The notes under the pieces are model-generated. The model had not been told where the DNA came from and made no database searches. It saw nothing but the letters and a program-made list of their open reading frames with translations. Shown piece after piece: positions 22,318 to 34,530 of a stretch of 64,000 nucleotides of DNA. Source of the DNA: Misgurnus anguillicaudatus (lineage: Eukaryota > Chordata > Actinopteri > Cypriniformes > Cobitidae); assembly GCF_027580225.2 (NCBI RefSeq), contig NC_073360.2:11586501-11650500 (forward strand), read 5' to 3'. Both the position numbers and the translations under genes were made by a program. Positions within the stretch are counted from its first letter, which is position 1, and each line of letters opens with the position of its first letter.

Positions 22318-23274
22318 CAGGGAAGTCATGCACCATCTTTTTTAAGGGGGCACAGTGTGCACAGCTCACATAAATTTGTGTATACACAGACATCAAACGA
22401 AATATTATAGAGCTTTCAGGCTTTTCCATGGCACCAACATTTCTAACAATCTGAGCGCCTTCATGCAAAAACCTCCAAAATAAAAGTGTTGACAAACTTT
22501 CATATCAAATACTATTCAATTAGAATAATGACATATTTGCATCAAATTTACATCTGAAACGGCATGTTTTGTTTATTTACGTTTTGTTTAATGGTGTCAT
22601 TAATGCATTTTGCACAACAACTGCATTATCCTATGAAATTAATGTAATTTTAAATCCAAAGTATATAAACAACAAAAAGGACATACGCTATAGCCACGTG
22701 ATTGAGTTTAATGTTCAATAATGATTTAAAAAATATGTTTAGATAAAATTACTAGAGGAATGGATTTTTGCATTACATTTTGCGTCATATGTGAGTATGT
22801 GTGATTCCGCACCCCGTGAACTGGCGAACTTTGGCGTTGTACCAAGAAGATGAATCTAGAAATCTCTACTAATTTAACGTCTAGATGGTCACATTTTAAA
22901 CCATACATTTTCTACACAGAGGAGGTTAACTGCACATTACCGTACTGGGGTTTGAAAATGTTGTGAGCATTTCTTACATGTTTTAATTCCTCAGATAGCA
23001 AAATGCAGCAGCAAGAGTAAAGAGCTTGTGAGGGCGCTCAGACACTGATGACATCACGTCTGCGCCTGCCGCCAGAATAAAGTAATGTTACACGATCAAA
23101 ATGGCAAAAATCTCTAAAAAGTGACAAGGATGCAGCACAGAATTGATAATATTGTGCATATTAAACAGATTAAAAGAAAGTAACAGAATAATGGACGCTT
23201 CTTTGATTTTGAGGTTGCATGCAAAATCCATTTGGCTCAAAAAACCCTCAGTTTGAATAGGCATGACGCTTCTG
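22318..23274 (+). mobile_element. Non-autonomous hAT element, 957 bp, perfect 8-bp duplication
   Basis: The left end CAGGGAAGTCATGCACC and the right end in reverse complement CAGAAGCGTCATGCC are flanked by identical GCGCATTG (22310-22317; 23275-23282), the 8-bp duplication expected of hAT. The interior has no transposase; the 67-codon minus frame at 22292-22495 crosses the element's edge and so cannot be its gene. A diverged relative lies at 54243-55259 in opposite orientation, sharing gttcacgg/ccgtgaac, cacattaccgta, ggggtttgaaaatgttgtga and aaaatgcagcagca. The name of the hAT subfamily is not known to me. Confidence 0.88.
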
Positions 23275-23282
23275 GCGCATTG

Positions 23283-24000
23283 TTACTTTTTGTAATTGTT
23301 GTAACACAACAGAACAAGTTTTTTCGAATTTTGTGTTACACTTGTTTTTAGTAAATATACATGACTTTGACCTTGTTAATATGTAACTGCAAACATATTT
23401 TGTCATTTATCTTTGCAAAAAAAATTACATTTTCATTTTAAATTTCAGTTTAAATTTAAGTTTCATTAAATGTTTTGAAAGCAACCCGACAGAACAAACT
23501 TGAATTGTTGAGAATAAAACATTTTTCAACAGTATAAACAGTATTATGAAAATAAAATCAGAATGATATCAATTTGTAACACAATGCAACAGTATTAGCA
23601 GCGGGATAAAAGTAACAAGTGTTACTTTCATCCCGACAGGAACTCCTGATATTTAAACACGACTTACTTTTATTTTGAAAAACTCTGTGAAGTGAAACTT
23701 TAGGATGTGTTAGAGCACAAAATAAACGGTAGATTGATCCGTACCGTAACACAAGAAACAAGAAACACAATGCGTTATAAGAAAAAAATGACTGCTTGCG
23801 GGATTTACTTTTCGAGGTTGATAAAAGCTTTCTGGATCAAAACGCGCAAAACGGTGACAAAATAACGCAATATTTGTCAGCTTGGTCAAGGGTTGCGTGC
23901 TAAAGATGCTATCATAGTTTAGAATGCAGATGTAATCAGGGCTCAGAGAAAATCGCTTTGTTACTTTCATCCGTGTTACTTTCGCCCCGGTTCTCCCCTA
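23283..24000. other. AT-rich stretch ending in GAAAGTAACAC-type sequence
   Basis: The right edge in reverse complement reads ggggagaaccggggcgaaag followed by taacacggatgaaagtaac. It recurs in shortened form inside (aaaagtaacaagtgttactttcatccc near 23608-23634). This looks like the end of another fish DNA transposon whose left end is missing. The minus-strand ORFs at 23558-23970 show no motif. Confidence 0.4.
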
Positions 24001-24038
24001 CTTTTTTAAGTTAAAACAACACATTTTAGCAGTGTAGT

Positions 24039-25610
24039 AGCATTTTCCCCACACTATTATATTTCCCTGCAGAATGCATGTTTATTTACTTTTTTTCACC
24101 ATGGCAGTGGTAATTCTTCAAATGACGAACCATAAGCATAAGGGGAATTATCACCACATATATAACCAAAACATACAATTAATTTAGGCTAATTCTAATC
24201 TAGGCTAATGGTTACAGTTATAAGAAATATAACAGACTTACAGCACATAAAGTAATGTAATGCTTATGTACAATATACAGGCTCTGAAGATTTGTAAGTG
24301 TGCTACCATATGCATCTTATGATTGTTGGTGATAATGGATTTGTCTTGAAACAAGCATGACAACTTGCATCGTATTTAAACCGAGACACAGATTTGATAT
24401 AATTTTACGCTTTGTCATTGTAATTATGCTCTGATCTATAATACTTTCATTTCCTCTCTGCTGTTGATGAGCATGATAAGCGTGCATACCGCTTATTTAT
24501 GTACAGCTTTCAGGCCGCATGTTTGTAATTGATCATTATGCAAAGATGCCATATGGTGAGTGTGTGTCCAAATGCGATGTGTGAAGTAATGCTGGCGCCA
24601 CGTAGCGTCACATTCCAACACAGACACAGTCGATCCCTTTTGTAAATCTACGGTAATTATTAAATGCTCTCCCTGTCTTTATCGGTGTCCGCCGGCTATC
24701 GTTCATCTTTAATCGTAGAAGTTTTTATTTTAAAGAAATGCGGTTCTAGCCAAAAATGTTGATGTTAAAAGCTTTGCTCAGTTGGCTGTATAGAAACGCT
24801 GCTGTTTTATCAACCATTAGTTACTAACAAACTGTGTGTGCGTGCGTGTGTTCTGTATTCTCAAAATATGCATCACAACCTGGATTGTGTCTCATATTCA
24901 TTTCTTTTGTCTCCACAGGTAAGCCAGTTTCCTGTATCTAGTGGACTTCATGTTGAGAGTAGGTCTGTGTCTCTGCTGGGAAAGATGCATCCTTGTTCTG
25001 TGCTCTGAATAATGAAAGCAGAAGGTAACGCAGTTTCACTGAAAAATGCAAAGTGCTTCTGGAGGTTCCCAGTTAGGATAACACTTCAGCACTTCAATCT
25101 ATTTCCATGGCTAATGCAAGGAATGTGTACATGTTACTCTATTAACATTTGTTTTTGGCATTTTGGCGTGCCACAGTGGGGGATATTCCTCATAAATAAA
25201 CGGACAGGGGAAATGTCATCCGTATTGTTAAAAAGCACATTCCACAAATATGGTACACTTTGGGATCCTATTTGTTTTAAAAGGATTAAAGGCGCAAATG
25301 CCATACAGTATATGAATGTTTTGTTTTGCCTCAAGAACTTTTTGTATTGCCCATATATATTACCATATATGCCAAGAGATACAAAGCTACATATAGCTCA
25401 TATTGGTACTAAATGTATGCATATCTGTACCATATAAGGGTCCTTTTTAAAAGGTAATATGGGACACTGTTTTGACCATAGGGCATAAAACAAGTTTGGG
25501 AGGGGATTTTTGGTGGTAATGAAAAAAGTTTGGGAGGGCAGTAAGCACAAAAAAAAAACTTTACTATTTTATAACTCTTGATCATTTTTGTCAGCATTAA
25601 TATCATTTAG
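24039..25610. other. Apparently unique region; candidate conserved non-coding DNA
   Basis: Between about 24380 and 24720 the sequence is free of recognisable repeats and has many TAAT/ATTA and octamer-like patches (gatcattatgcaaag), as often seen in vertebrate developmental enhancers. This is suggestive only. The 141-codon frame at 25012-25437 has no motif, a biased Phe/Cys/Ile composition and repeat-like DNA at its end, and is not called as a gene. Confidence 0.3.
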
Positions 25611-25649
25611 GGGCAGTTTCCCAGACAGTGTCTGGATTAAGCCAGGACT
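25611..25649. mobile_element. Left-end fragment of the TTTCCCRGACAG MITE family
   Basis: The sequence ggggcagtttcccagacagt followed by ggattaagccaggacta matches the left end of the complete element at 38944-39177. Only the first ~40 bases remain, because the next MITE begins here. Confidence 0.65.
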
Positions 25650-25905
25650 ACACTCTTAGAAAGGATTTTTACACATCTTTGTGCGTTAAGCTTTTAACAC
25701 ATTATGTGTAATTTTAACACATTATGTGTCATTTTGTGTTGATTTTATGTTAAAATATAACACAAGTTGTGTTAAAAGTAACACAAAATGTGTTGTTTCA
25801 ATAATAACACAGAGATAGGTCGATTCTGGGACAATGCATTTAGTGTGTTGTCCCAGAATCAACACTAATGTGTTGTTTTTAACACATTCATTCTAAGAGT
25901 GTTGT
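25649..25905. mobile_element. MITE with CACTCTTAGAA ends
   Basis: The left end (acactcttagaaaggat) and the right end in reverse complement (acactcttagaatgaat) are inverted repeats. The interior is dominated by taacacat/atgtgtta strings and by a hairpin with arms gattctgggacaa and ttgtcccagaatc near 25823-25862. It is a typical short fish MITE. TA lies at the left border. No gene. Confidence 0.75.
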
Positions 25906-26312
25906 GTGTAACATAACTTACACAAACAACACAAAAAATTGATTCTTCGCTGATGTAATCTTTCAACATTTGTTTTTAATTGTCAGACATCACAATATAT
26001 TATTAAATTATTGCCCACAGGTGTGTGGACACATTTACAGATATAGTGTGAAGTTTTTTGTCATGAATGAAAGTGTTTTGACAACTAATTTAACATTTTT
26101 TTCATGCACTAAACAAATCATTACAGTTTTTCTCAGTCGCTTTGGAGCATTTCTCAGATCAAAACACTTTGTTTTACCTTCACATCATCAAGTCAGTTGT
26201 GCACAACAAATTCTCATTGTTTTGGACAAATTGCAAAGCTTTTTTAAATATAATATACTTGTTTCTGTTGAATAGTTTACACCTCAAGACATTTAGAAAT
26301 GAGATCATCGCA
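25906..26312. other. Unclassified AT-rich region
   Basis: The 101-codon frame at 25970-26275 has no recognisable motif. Part of the sequence (tttctcagtcgctttggagc at about 26131-26150) reads like fish repeat DNA. No ends were found. Confidence 0.35.
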
Positions 26313-26315
26313 TAA

Positions 26316-27481
26316 AGGGCCGTTCACATTATAACATTAACAATAACGATAACTATATTAACGTCCAGACCACCGGACGGTAACGCCAATTTTATGCTAA
26401 CTCGTTCACGCGTCGCATACACGCGCAAATCACTTAAAGGCAGGGTATCTCATTTGATCCAAAAAAAAAAATTTTTATGCTGATTAAAAGTCTCCTCACA
26501 TCCTGATTGCAATCACTATGTTAAGTTGTTTAAATGTATTTGTAGGAATTAATGTCATCTGTGAAAGGCGTAGGACCAAAAAATGTTTAAAGCGTAACTA
26601 ATCCCCTGGTCAGAGTCTGACTCCACCCACTGGCAATATTTGAAAAATGCAAGAAAAGTGGGCAGATCCCAAGGAGATAGAGGGGACGTCACGAGTCATT
26701 TTTTGGACCCAACATCCAATAGTAATTCAACTGCAGTAGCCACCGTTCAACCTGAAGAGGTTAGACGTTTTTACACCATGTAGTATTGAAACACTTTATA
26801 TCCAAATGTCAAAAAAACTTACTAAAATCAATGAACAGCACTAATAAAGCCCCATTCTTACAGATCATTAACTAAAAAAAGTTAGTTTAGGGTTTAGTTA
26901 CGCTTTAACCAATCATAGATCTCGGTCCGAACGGACATTGACTTTTTTGTCCCTCATCCGTAAGCGTAATTTGAATGCCACTGTGCAGCTTGTTCACACA
27001 GACACTATACGTCATATGTCATGCGGGTATAACCAGTAGATGTCCTCAACATGCTGCTTTTCGCGTAACTCTAAACAGTGAATCTAACGTTAGTAGTTTG
27101 TGTAATCTAATATCTTACCTTTTGGTGTCGTCAATGTAGTAGAATATAAAGCATTACGTAGTGAATTTCACAGAAACTGTATCAGCGCTTGTATACCTGA
27201 GGTAATTTTATGTTATGGACCTCATAAGCTTCTCAACAATGCCAGCTGTTATTTCAAATGCGCGTGCACTTGAAGTTGAAATAGATTTGATTGGCTGTCA
27301 ATGGTTTATCGTTCATCAGTTGGGAAAAAAATCACTATCCGAATAATATTGTTCATTGTATCTTTATTGTTATAGTTGTGGTGTGAACTCCGCTATTCTC
27401 TTTAATATAAAACAATTTTTAAAACTTTATATTTTTTATAGTTAATAGTTATCGTTGATTCGTTATAATGTGAACAACCCT
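26316..27481. mobile_element. Harbinger-like element with TAA duplication
   Basis: The left end AGGGCCGTTCACATTATAAC and the right end in reverse complement AGGGTTGTTCACATTATAAC are flanked by TAA (26313-26315; 27482-27484). The inverted repeats continue with more mismatches through aacgataacta. A 3-bp TWA duplication fits PIF/Harbinger. No transposase is present. A second element at TTAA is nested inside (26591-26904). Confidence 0.8.
26591..26904. mobile_element. Nested TTAA element, AGCGTAACTAA ends
   Basis: Both ends read AGCGTAACTAA inward and both are flanked by TTAA (26587-26590; 26905-26908). At 314 bp it is a MITE. TTAA targeting suggests a piggyBac- or Kolobok-type source. It lies inside the Harbinger-like element at 26316 and is therefore younger. 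Confidence 0.82.
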
Positions 27482-27546
27482 TAAGTCATGACATACAGAA
27501 TGGTTGACCTTTTTGACATAATCTGTTTTTCCATTTTGTTTTTTAA

Positions 27547-28010
27547 CTCTTTCCCCGCCATTGACGAGTTATCTCGTCAATTAAGAGAAAACATTTGATG
27601 AATTTTTATGTTAATTTGCAATGCCGCGATTATTCACTTACCCAATTTATGAAAAAAATCTGAAGCCACAACGTTATTTATTAATTTTAAACTCCGTGTA
27701 TGTTTTGATAATCGTTCTGAATCTGATCTCTAACAAAATTCCTTCACAAAAATGCTATTATTTCAGCTTTTTGCTAAAAATTATTAAAAAATAATAATAA
27801 TAATTTTAGAAAAAATATAGATAGGATGAAAGTTTTTTCCCTTTTTGTTTGTTTGTTTTTGTTTGTTTTAAAGCAGAGGGTCTGTTCTTTCATTTGATAT
27901 ATTTGTATGTTTATATATTTGTAGAAGAAAATTTTCCTGAAAGGCATTTTGTGAAAATCACAAAACATGCTGGCAGGCAACTTTTCAAAAAATGGCTGGC
28001 GGGGAATGAT
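27547..28010. mobile_element. TTAA-flanked MITE of the TTTCCCCGCC family, copy A
   Basis: The left end ctctttccccgccattgacg and the right end in reverse complement atcattccccgccagccatt are flanked by TTAA (27543-27546; 28011-28014). Shared internal blocks such as cttacccaatttatgaaaaa and tctgatctctaacaaaattcc also occur in the copies at 48123, 48606 and 60744. No gene is encoded. Confidence 0.82.
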
Positions 28011-28014
28011 TTAA

Positions 28015-28761
28015 TGTTGTAGACTTTTGTAAATGTGAACTGAATTGATAAATGGCTGAAATAAATATGTGAAGTGTTAGATCACTGTATAACTGTACGC
28101 TCATACCACCACCGACGAAAGCGTCAAAAACGCTATGGCTGCTCTGCCAACGACGCTTATAAAAAAAGTGGATGCTCTGATGCTCGAATGCATTCTCTGG
28201 AATCCTTTTCCCCCTTCTGATTGATTGCCGCCGAATCGTGTCATAGCTCATTATCATAAAGTTGACCTGGGCTGCGTTCAGCCCCGACAAAATGTTGCAC
28301 AACATTTTTTTAAACATAGACGGTGGTGCGTCGAACACCCTGTTCTGATGACGCAAGAGTTGCAACTACGGTAGCTGAGAAAGCCATTCTTTTTAAAATG
28401 TTTCCGGAGCCTGATAAAATCGTTATAAATATTATAGGTGTTTAATACTGTAAAATACGTTCGATGTTACAGTCACTGCCCTTGCCATCCAGAATGAAAG
28501 AGAACATTTTAACTTGGACCCAATGTGCGAGCTCTCTCTTTAGTATGGTTTGGTTTATTTACATGTTGCTGCTGATTGGACTGCAGTTCTGACACACCCA
28601 CCAAACAAGAGAAAATGTATCTCAAACCCTGTTGCACACCGTGTACACCTTTTCCAGGAAAAATGTTGTTCAACCCAGAAACCATAGCAAAATGTTGTGC
28701 ACCGGTTTGAACTTGAACAAACTGATGTTGTTAAGTGTATGTGATGTTGTTAAGCTGATGT
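28015..28761. other. Unclassified region, probably MITE-derived in part
   Basis: From about 28265 the sequence ggctgcgttcagccccgaca and then aaaatgttgcacaac resembles the end of a fish MITE. A partly complementary stretch (aaaatgttgtgcaccggttt) follows near 28690. The 126-codon minus frame at 27985-28365 crosses the border of copy A and is not a gene. Confidence 0.4.
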
Positions 28762-29059
28762 TATGTCGCGTTGACGCGTGTCTGGAGGTCTTGCGGCGCG
28801 AATGAGGCGTTTAGTGCGGCGAACACGCGAGTTAAAAAAATGTGACCTTTGGTGGAAAAACACGGCACGTTAACCAATCAGAAGCTTGCTCTAGTAGTGA
28901 CGTGATTACAGGAAGCGAGCGGAGTCGCAGAAGCCCCTCCCATGACGCAAATTTCCATGTGAATGTCTCGATGACTAGAATTTCATGCGCAGCTTTCACG
29001 TGCGAATAAAGCGAGTGAACTCAAAATGTTCAAGCGGCAAACTAGACGCAGTAGACGAC
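28762..29059 (+). mobile_element. MITE of the 31753 family, truncated copy
   Basis: It shares ctggaggtcttgcggcgcga, gttaaccaatcagaagcttg, ctctagtagtgacgtgatta and catgacgcaaatttccatgt with the 31753 copy in the same orientation. Both outer ends are cut short here. No coding content. Confidence 0.85.
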
Positions 29060-31752
29060 TGATCGAGTTTATCAAGACTTGAGAAAAGGTTAGCATAATT
29101 GTTTCCCCCACACACGCGCGCATTCTCTCCCTCTCTATCATTCATGCTGTATATGCCCGCGCCGCACACGTGTTTTGTAGTAACTCTGTGTAACAGTAAC
29201 AGTGTATGCTGTCATATTTTTGAATTTGCACCGAATTGTCTGTGCTAGTAGGCTACGCAATATGCGATATACAATAAAACTCACACTTGAAATACAAAAG
29301 CTTATAACACCACAAGACATGATGAGAAAAGCAACAGCAGTAAGGCTTCAATGTAAATGTATGGTGATTTTGTCAGACAATTATAAATCGCGTTAATATA
29401 TTTTAGGAGTTAAAGGGACAGCTAGTTGGATTAAACACGAGGTGTGACGGGGCCATCCAATCTACAGCGTGTGTGTGCATTTGTCCTCAGGGTTTTCCCC
29501 ACACAACAGGATATCTGCTCGTAAATGTTAAATATTTAGGATTCGCGATCGGAGCGGCCCCTACGTGCTTCCAAGTAGATTCAGACGCTCTTAACGCACT
29601 GCACACCACAGGAAAATCTGTTAAGATAATCGGTGTAGATGGTCAGAACTTTACCTAGGATTGTTGTAAGGGGGAAAATTGGCACAAATTCAGCCTGAAT
29701 ATCTTGTGGCGTGTACAATGTGAGTGATTATTTGCTATGTTGCAAGAAAATATATCTGTTGTGATGTGGATGCGAATCTGCCTGACAGCCTGGGACACCA
29801 GGATGTCCATCGTAGGAAAATTCGTATTTCCACTGTAAAATATGATTTATTTAGTACCACATTGTGTGTAAATGCGAATTCTGTCCAATCTCTGCAATCA
29901 ATTTTGTCACACACACCATTGAGTAACTTCACATCAAAAAATACTGACACCTATAATTGTGTACTCTTTATATTGACAACATGGCTAAACATTTTGACTG
30001 TCTTGTTCATGAACAATCACACAAGGATTTGCCATTTTGATGGGACTGAAATGCTCACTGACGTAAAAATTTACGTATTTTAAAAGTATGTTAAACAAGT
30101 TACAGGCCAAGATGCAGGACATTCATGATGTTGTGCAGTTTATACAAATTGTTTTGAGAAATACACGCATTATTTTGCAAATTTTAAGAATGATTTGAGA
30201 AATGCTCCAAAGTGACTGTCTTCCATAACAATAAGATCGAAAAATTCAAGATGAATCAAATTCACCACCACTTGATCAGAATATACGATCACAAGCAGGT
30301 CAGACAGCTTTAGATTAGCTTGTTTGTAGTTGTTTAGTTGTTTGGTTCAAGTTGTATTTTTCATTAAAGCAGCTTTCTAATTCCTGAAAAGAAATGTGCC
30401 TTCAAGTCTATAACCAAAATTTCATCCTTATTGAGTCATAAACTTTCCTATTTCCCTTCACCAGCCTTCATGCAACATTCAGACAGAGAGTTTTGTCCTT
30501 GCGTTTGTTTTCTTGTGTTTCTTTATTAATGCTAGTGTGACAGGACTCTTTAGAGCCAAAGTTTTTTACAACCCAGAGGTAACCTTACCCGTGTCTCAGT
30601 GTAAATTATTAAAGACGAATATGAAAAAAGGCAGCAATGACTTTACAGGTCTGTTGGCACGGTTCTGAAATGTTGTTAGGTATGTGAAAAAAAACATCTC
30701 TTCGATGGCACTGCTCATCATTAGAATAATTTAGGATAATTACTCAGTCTTTATAATTGTATAAACAGGCACAGCGTCCCAATACTTCCTCTGTTTACCC
30801 AGCTGAAAAGACACTGTGTATTTACTGCAACATCGCAAACTCGGTTGTGTATCTGACTTTGCATTGCTCTGAAAGATTTCTAACAAGAGCCTTGGACCGT
30901 TTCCAGACAGTCGATCTGCCATGTTTGCATATATACAAGGTCATGCACTGTAAATAGTCTATTATAAAAAGCTTACCAAGACCAAACCCACAGTCCTACG
31001 GCAACAGCTGAATATTTACATATTCATTATTGAATTAGAGAGGTAATTAGGAGGAAGTCGTATCTTAGGCCCTTGTGAGGAAAGATTTATGTGGATTCAA
31101 GTGCTGTTGCGTGTATTTCATGTTTATTTATTCTGAATAAGAAAACTAGTCATTCTTAATCCATATGGCCGGATTCATCTTATACAAACATTTGAATGAC
31201 ATGCATTGAATTCCTGATATACATCCCTCATGTATGATTCATTGTGTATTTTCCAGAGATTCCTAGATTTTGTAGATCTTTTCCAATTATAACTTCCATC
31301 GAACAAGCAGAAAGCAGTGTATTCATCTAATCGTATAGGGTGGCTTTTTTGTCATAAAAAGCTGTTTATTACACAGCTTGTTGAAACGTTTGCTTCTGAT
31401 TGTTATTCCCAGATAAAAAGCAGTGTAATAAGCAGGATAATGTACAGGCAGCCGGTTGTTGTTGCGAAATAAGACCCTTACATTAATGTAGCTGCATTAT
31501 CCCTTACATAAAATATCAAAGTTGAACCCTCTGGGGTCCGACCATTTTGAGACACTGGCAGAGGTTGTGACATGTTCTTACATTTGGTCTTTTTTCAGTT
31601 GCTTTAAACATATTAATGTTATTAATTAACTGGGCTACAATATTATATGAGCTACATGTATGTACATGTATTTTTGATTTTGTATTTGTATGTTTATGCG
31701 TGGTTTTTAAAAAAGCAAAATCTTTAAGTTATGGATAAGCTGTCCATTCTTA
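29060..31752. other. Unclassified non-coding region
   Basis: Nothing was recognised as an exon, RNA gene or transposon end. The 119-codon frame at 29724-30083 has no motif and is opposed by an ORF on the other strand. Around 30990-31060 the sequence is free of obvious repeats and AT/TAAT-rich; conservation cannot be judged here. Confidence 0.35.
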
Positions 31753-32203
31753 TGCTGCATTCAGACCAGCCGTGGTAGTGGCGTCAAACGCGAGTGATTT
31801 GAATGTTAAGTCAATTGACGCACGTCTGGAGGTCTTGCAGCGCAAATGAGGTGTTTAGCGCGGCGCGGTAGACGTGATTCCGCCTTATTCGCGCGTGTAG
31901 TTTGCGCGAATTGAACGTTTCCGTGGGAAACATGGAGTTGAAAAATTTGAATTTTGCCGGAAAAACACACCGCGTTAACCAATCAGGAGCTTGCTCTAGT
32001 AGTGACGTGATTACAGGAAGCGAGCAGAATCGCAGAAGCCCCTCCCATGACGCAAATTTCCGTGTGAATGTATCGAATGACTAGAATTTTACGTGCAGCT
32101 TTCACACGCAAATGACGTGAGTAAACTCAAAATGTTCAAGCGGCAAACTACACGCGGTAGACGCGAATTTGACGCCACACACGCGTCTAGTGTGAACCAG
32201 AGC
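31753..32203 (+). mobile_element. Full-length MITE, reference copy of a four-member family
   Basis: The left end (tgctgcattcagaccagccg) and the right end in reverse complement (tgctctggttcacactagac) are inverted repeats after alignment of the ttcagaccag/ttcacactag core. The interior is rich in CG and has tracts such as gtctggaggtcttgcagcgc and catgacgcaaatttccgtgt. Other copies are at 5321-5702 (minus), 28762-29059 (plus) and 43155-43330 (minus). The ttcacac...agacgcg type of end occurs in Harbinger-derived fish MITEs, but the superfamily is not certain. Confidence 0.8.
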
Positions 32204-32213
32204 ATGTGAGCGA

Positions 32214-33215
32214 AGCAGAGTGGTGTGATGCTCCGCTAAATATTCCGCTCTGCTGTTCAAGCGCTCCACTCAGTCGCTCACCGCCCAAGCAAGCACTCCG
32301 TTAACTTTCCGCTCACGCTTGCAAATAAACCAATTCCCACTCAGATCCCGCTCTGACATTAAAAAAAATGTAGTAAGCCTAATTGTTTTTTTGTACTGAT
32401 GTTCTTGGATAATTGCATTTAATTAAAGTATTAGCTGATAAATCGCAGTTATGTACAGTTGTGTGTTGGCTATTAGACCTAGTTTAACTAATAAGGAGCT
32501 CCAGATATAATTCAAATTAACAATTTGTTTCCACAACATCCACATGTTTTACTAATTCACAATTTTAAGTAATAATAAATGTAATAAGTAATTACGAAAT
32601 ATTATAATAATTCATTCCACGTTGGAGTAAAAATATAAGGAACGAACTGTTGAATCGTGGAAACGAATTCTTAATTTATGGCCATACTTTAGACTAAATA
32701 AGAAAATTATAATGTAAAGATAACTTCTAAATTTGTGGCCATGATTTTGCATCATCATGATCGGATTTGGGGCTCCATTCACCACGAGAATCTTATCTTA
32801 CCTATTCATGTATTCATTTATCATCGAATGTAACTAACTAGCTCACCTTTTGATGCACTACCATGTGCATAGCACATCCTCGTGCTTTCTGGCTATTTGC
32901 CGCTTCAGATTCCAGTTTGAATCTTTGCTAACCCTCACAGTCTCTCCATACTCCCTTTCAATTTCTTCTCCCTGATCATTCTTAACTTTTATTTTAACTT
33001 TACATTTATATATAAGGCTGGCGACTCATTAAAACAATATTTGAACTCCATAACTTATTGCTAGCCGTTTTTACAGATTCTCGAACTAGCAAATTACCAA
33101 AGGGCATTCTGGGATGAGCGAGCGGTGCTGAGCGTATTGAGCGAGCGAAGCGGAATTTTCGGAAATGCGCTCTGCGCTCTGATGGAAATATTACCACACC
33201 GCTCAATAAGTAAGT
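32214..33215. mobile_element. Possible element with GAGCG-rich ends
   Basis: The left part (gagtggtgtgatgctccgct followed by aaatattccgctctg) and the right part in reverse complement (gagcggtgtggtaatatttc) are similar, and both are crowded with agcgag/ctcgct strings. Between them the sequence is AT-rich without a gene. No target duplication was found, so this is tentative. Confidence 0.4.
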
Positions 33216-34225
33216 GCTTCATGAAGGGTTTTGCTTATATAGAGGCTTTTATAACTTATGGCATATTGCCTCGAACACATAAGAATGTGATAAAGACACT
33301 TAAAAACTTGCAAGAAGTCTGTCTACGCCGGAAACCCTGCAGTGCAGACTTGTGTGATGGACCCTAACTGTCCCTGCCTATGTAAAGCGAAGCAGAAACG
33401 GTTGCCTTGAGGAATTCAAGCCCTTAAGTACCGTGACCTGCGAGTCAGATAAACACGGACCTCCATTCCTCTCTCATTCTATCATAACTGAAGTTACAGC
33501 CTTGCAAATGTCAAAGTTAAGTGCTTTTGTCTGGCTCTGATCTGTCACCAGCCACTGCCCTCTACGTGGTCAGACAGATTTGAACTTTTTTATACCTCTT
33601 TATAACGTAGGACATTAAAGGAGACTATCAAGCTTAAATTGCACATATGGCCGTACTTCACGAGTTATAACCCATCATGTAAGAATTTTTTGAGAATTTC
33701 ACCGGTCAGTAGGTATTACTCCGGGCCCTATCTCCAACAGTGAGAGTTTATTTGTTTTGGGTTGGATAGGAAGGGTTTTGGTTTAGGCAGGCTGATGCTT
33801 CACAAAGATCATTTCAGGCGTTTTGGGGAAGCCACAAAGCTTAATCTCTCCCGACAGCCAACTCCAGGCAATCAATCTCTGAGGAGAATCAGTCGACATA
33901 CTGTCCATCTCTCCTGCTGTCTGATGGAGGGCTGAAGATGAGGCTTTTCTGGACACCTCTGCATCTCTGTCTCCCATCTTTTCACTCCACTGTGGGTCTT
34001 TAATATTGTAGGTCTATAGTTATGTAATATTATCTTGCTGGTAGTGGTAGTGTTTTAGAATATAAAAATTCTTGTTTTATTATTTAAATTACTGGGTGAA
34101 TTGCATGAAACTATGTCCTGGTTACATTTTTCATTAAAAAGCAATATGTATTTTTAAAACTATCAGGATACACTGTCTTGCATTTTTTCTATCACAAGTG
34201 TGTGTGTATGCATTGCACATGTTGT
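33216..34225. other. Unclassified region
   Basis: No recognisable gene or element. The 64-codon minus frame at 33783-33977 shows no motif and no splice context worth calling. Confidence 0.35.
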
Positions 34226-34465
34226 GGGCCCTATTTTAACGATCTAAGCGCATGGTCTAAAGTGCTAATGCACTTAGGGCGTGTCCAAATCCACTTTAAC
34301 GACTGGAAAATGGTTTGTGCGCCTGGCGCACAGTCTAAAAGGGTTGGTCCTATTCTTGTAATGAGTAATGGGTGTGTTTTGGGCATAACGTGCAATAAAC
34401 CAATGAGAGTCTCAGCTCTCATTCCCTTTAAAAGTCAGTTATGCTCGTGCCATGCCAATTTTTCT

Positions 34466-34530
34466 ATTTATATTTATGCATTTGGCAAATGCTTTTATCC
34501 AAAGCAACTTAAAGCGCATGCGCATTACAA
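34466..34530 (-). mobile_element. SINE/LINE2-type tail in reverse orientation
   Basis: The plus strand reads atgcatttggcaaatgcttt followed by tatccaaagcaactta, which is the reverse of the common fish SINE 3' tail (taagtcgctttggataaaag, then cgtctgccaaatgcat). It is a short fragment inside Harbinger copy 2. Confidence 0.7.

Larger units (their letters stand above)
21649..24038. mobile_element. Composite MITE with TACACTCTAAAAATG-type ends
   Basis: The left end (actacactctaaaaatgttg) and the reverse complement of the right end (actacactgctaaaatgtgt) match as inverted repeats, and both end in TA next to the flank. Elements with these ends and internal tgttgttttaa strings are common in fish and usually only a few hundred bases long. 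This copy spans 2.4 kb because other sequences, including the hAT element at 22318, appear to have landed in it. Whether the two ends belonged to one original insertion is inferred. Confidence 0.5.

Noticed and set aside
25012..25437. 141-codon ORF, one of the longest outside the DIRS element
   Set aside because: No known motif, AT-rich composition, and its 3' part lies in repeat-like DNA; no splice or homology support.
27985..28365. 126-codon minus-strand ORF
   Set aside because: It runs across the border of the TTAA MITE at 27547-28010, so it cannot be an old gene.
29724..30083. 119-codon ORF
   Set aside because: Unrecognised, with an opposing ORF of the same size class; expected by chance in this much sequence.
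33783..33977. 64-codon minus-strand ORF considered as a host exon
   Set aside because: No recognised domain and no convincing acceptor/donor pair that defines an exon.
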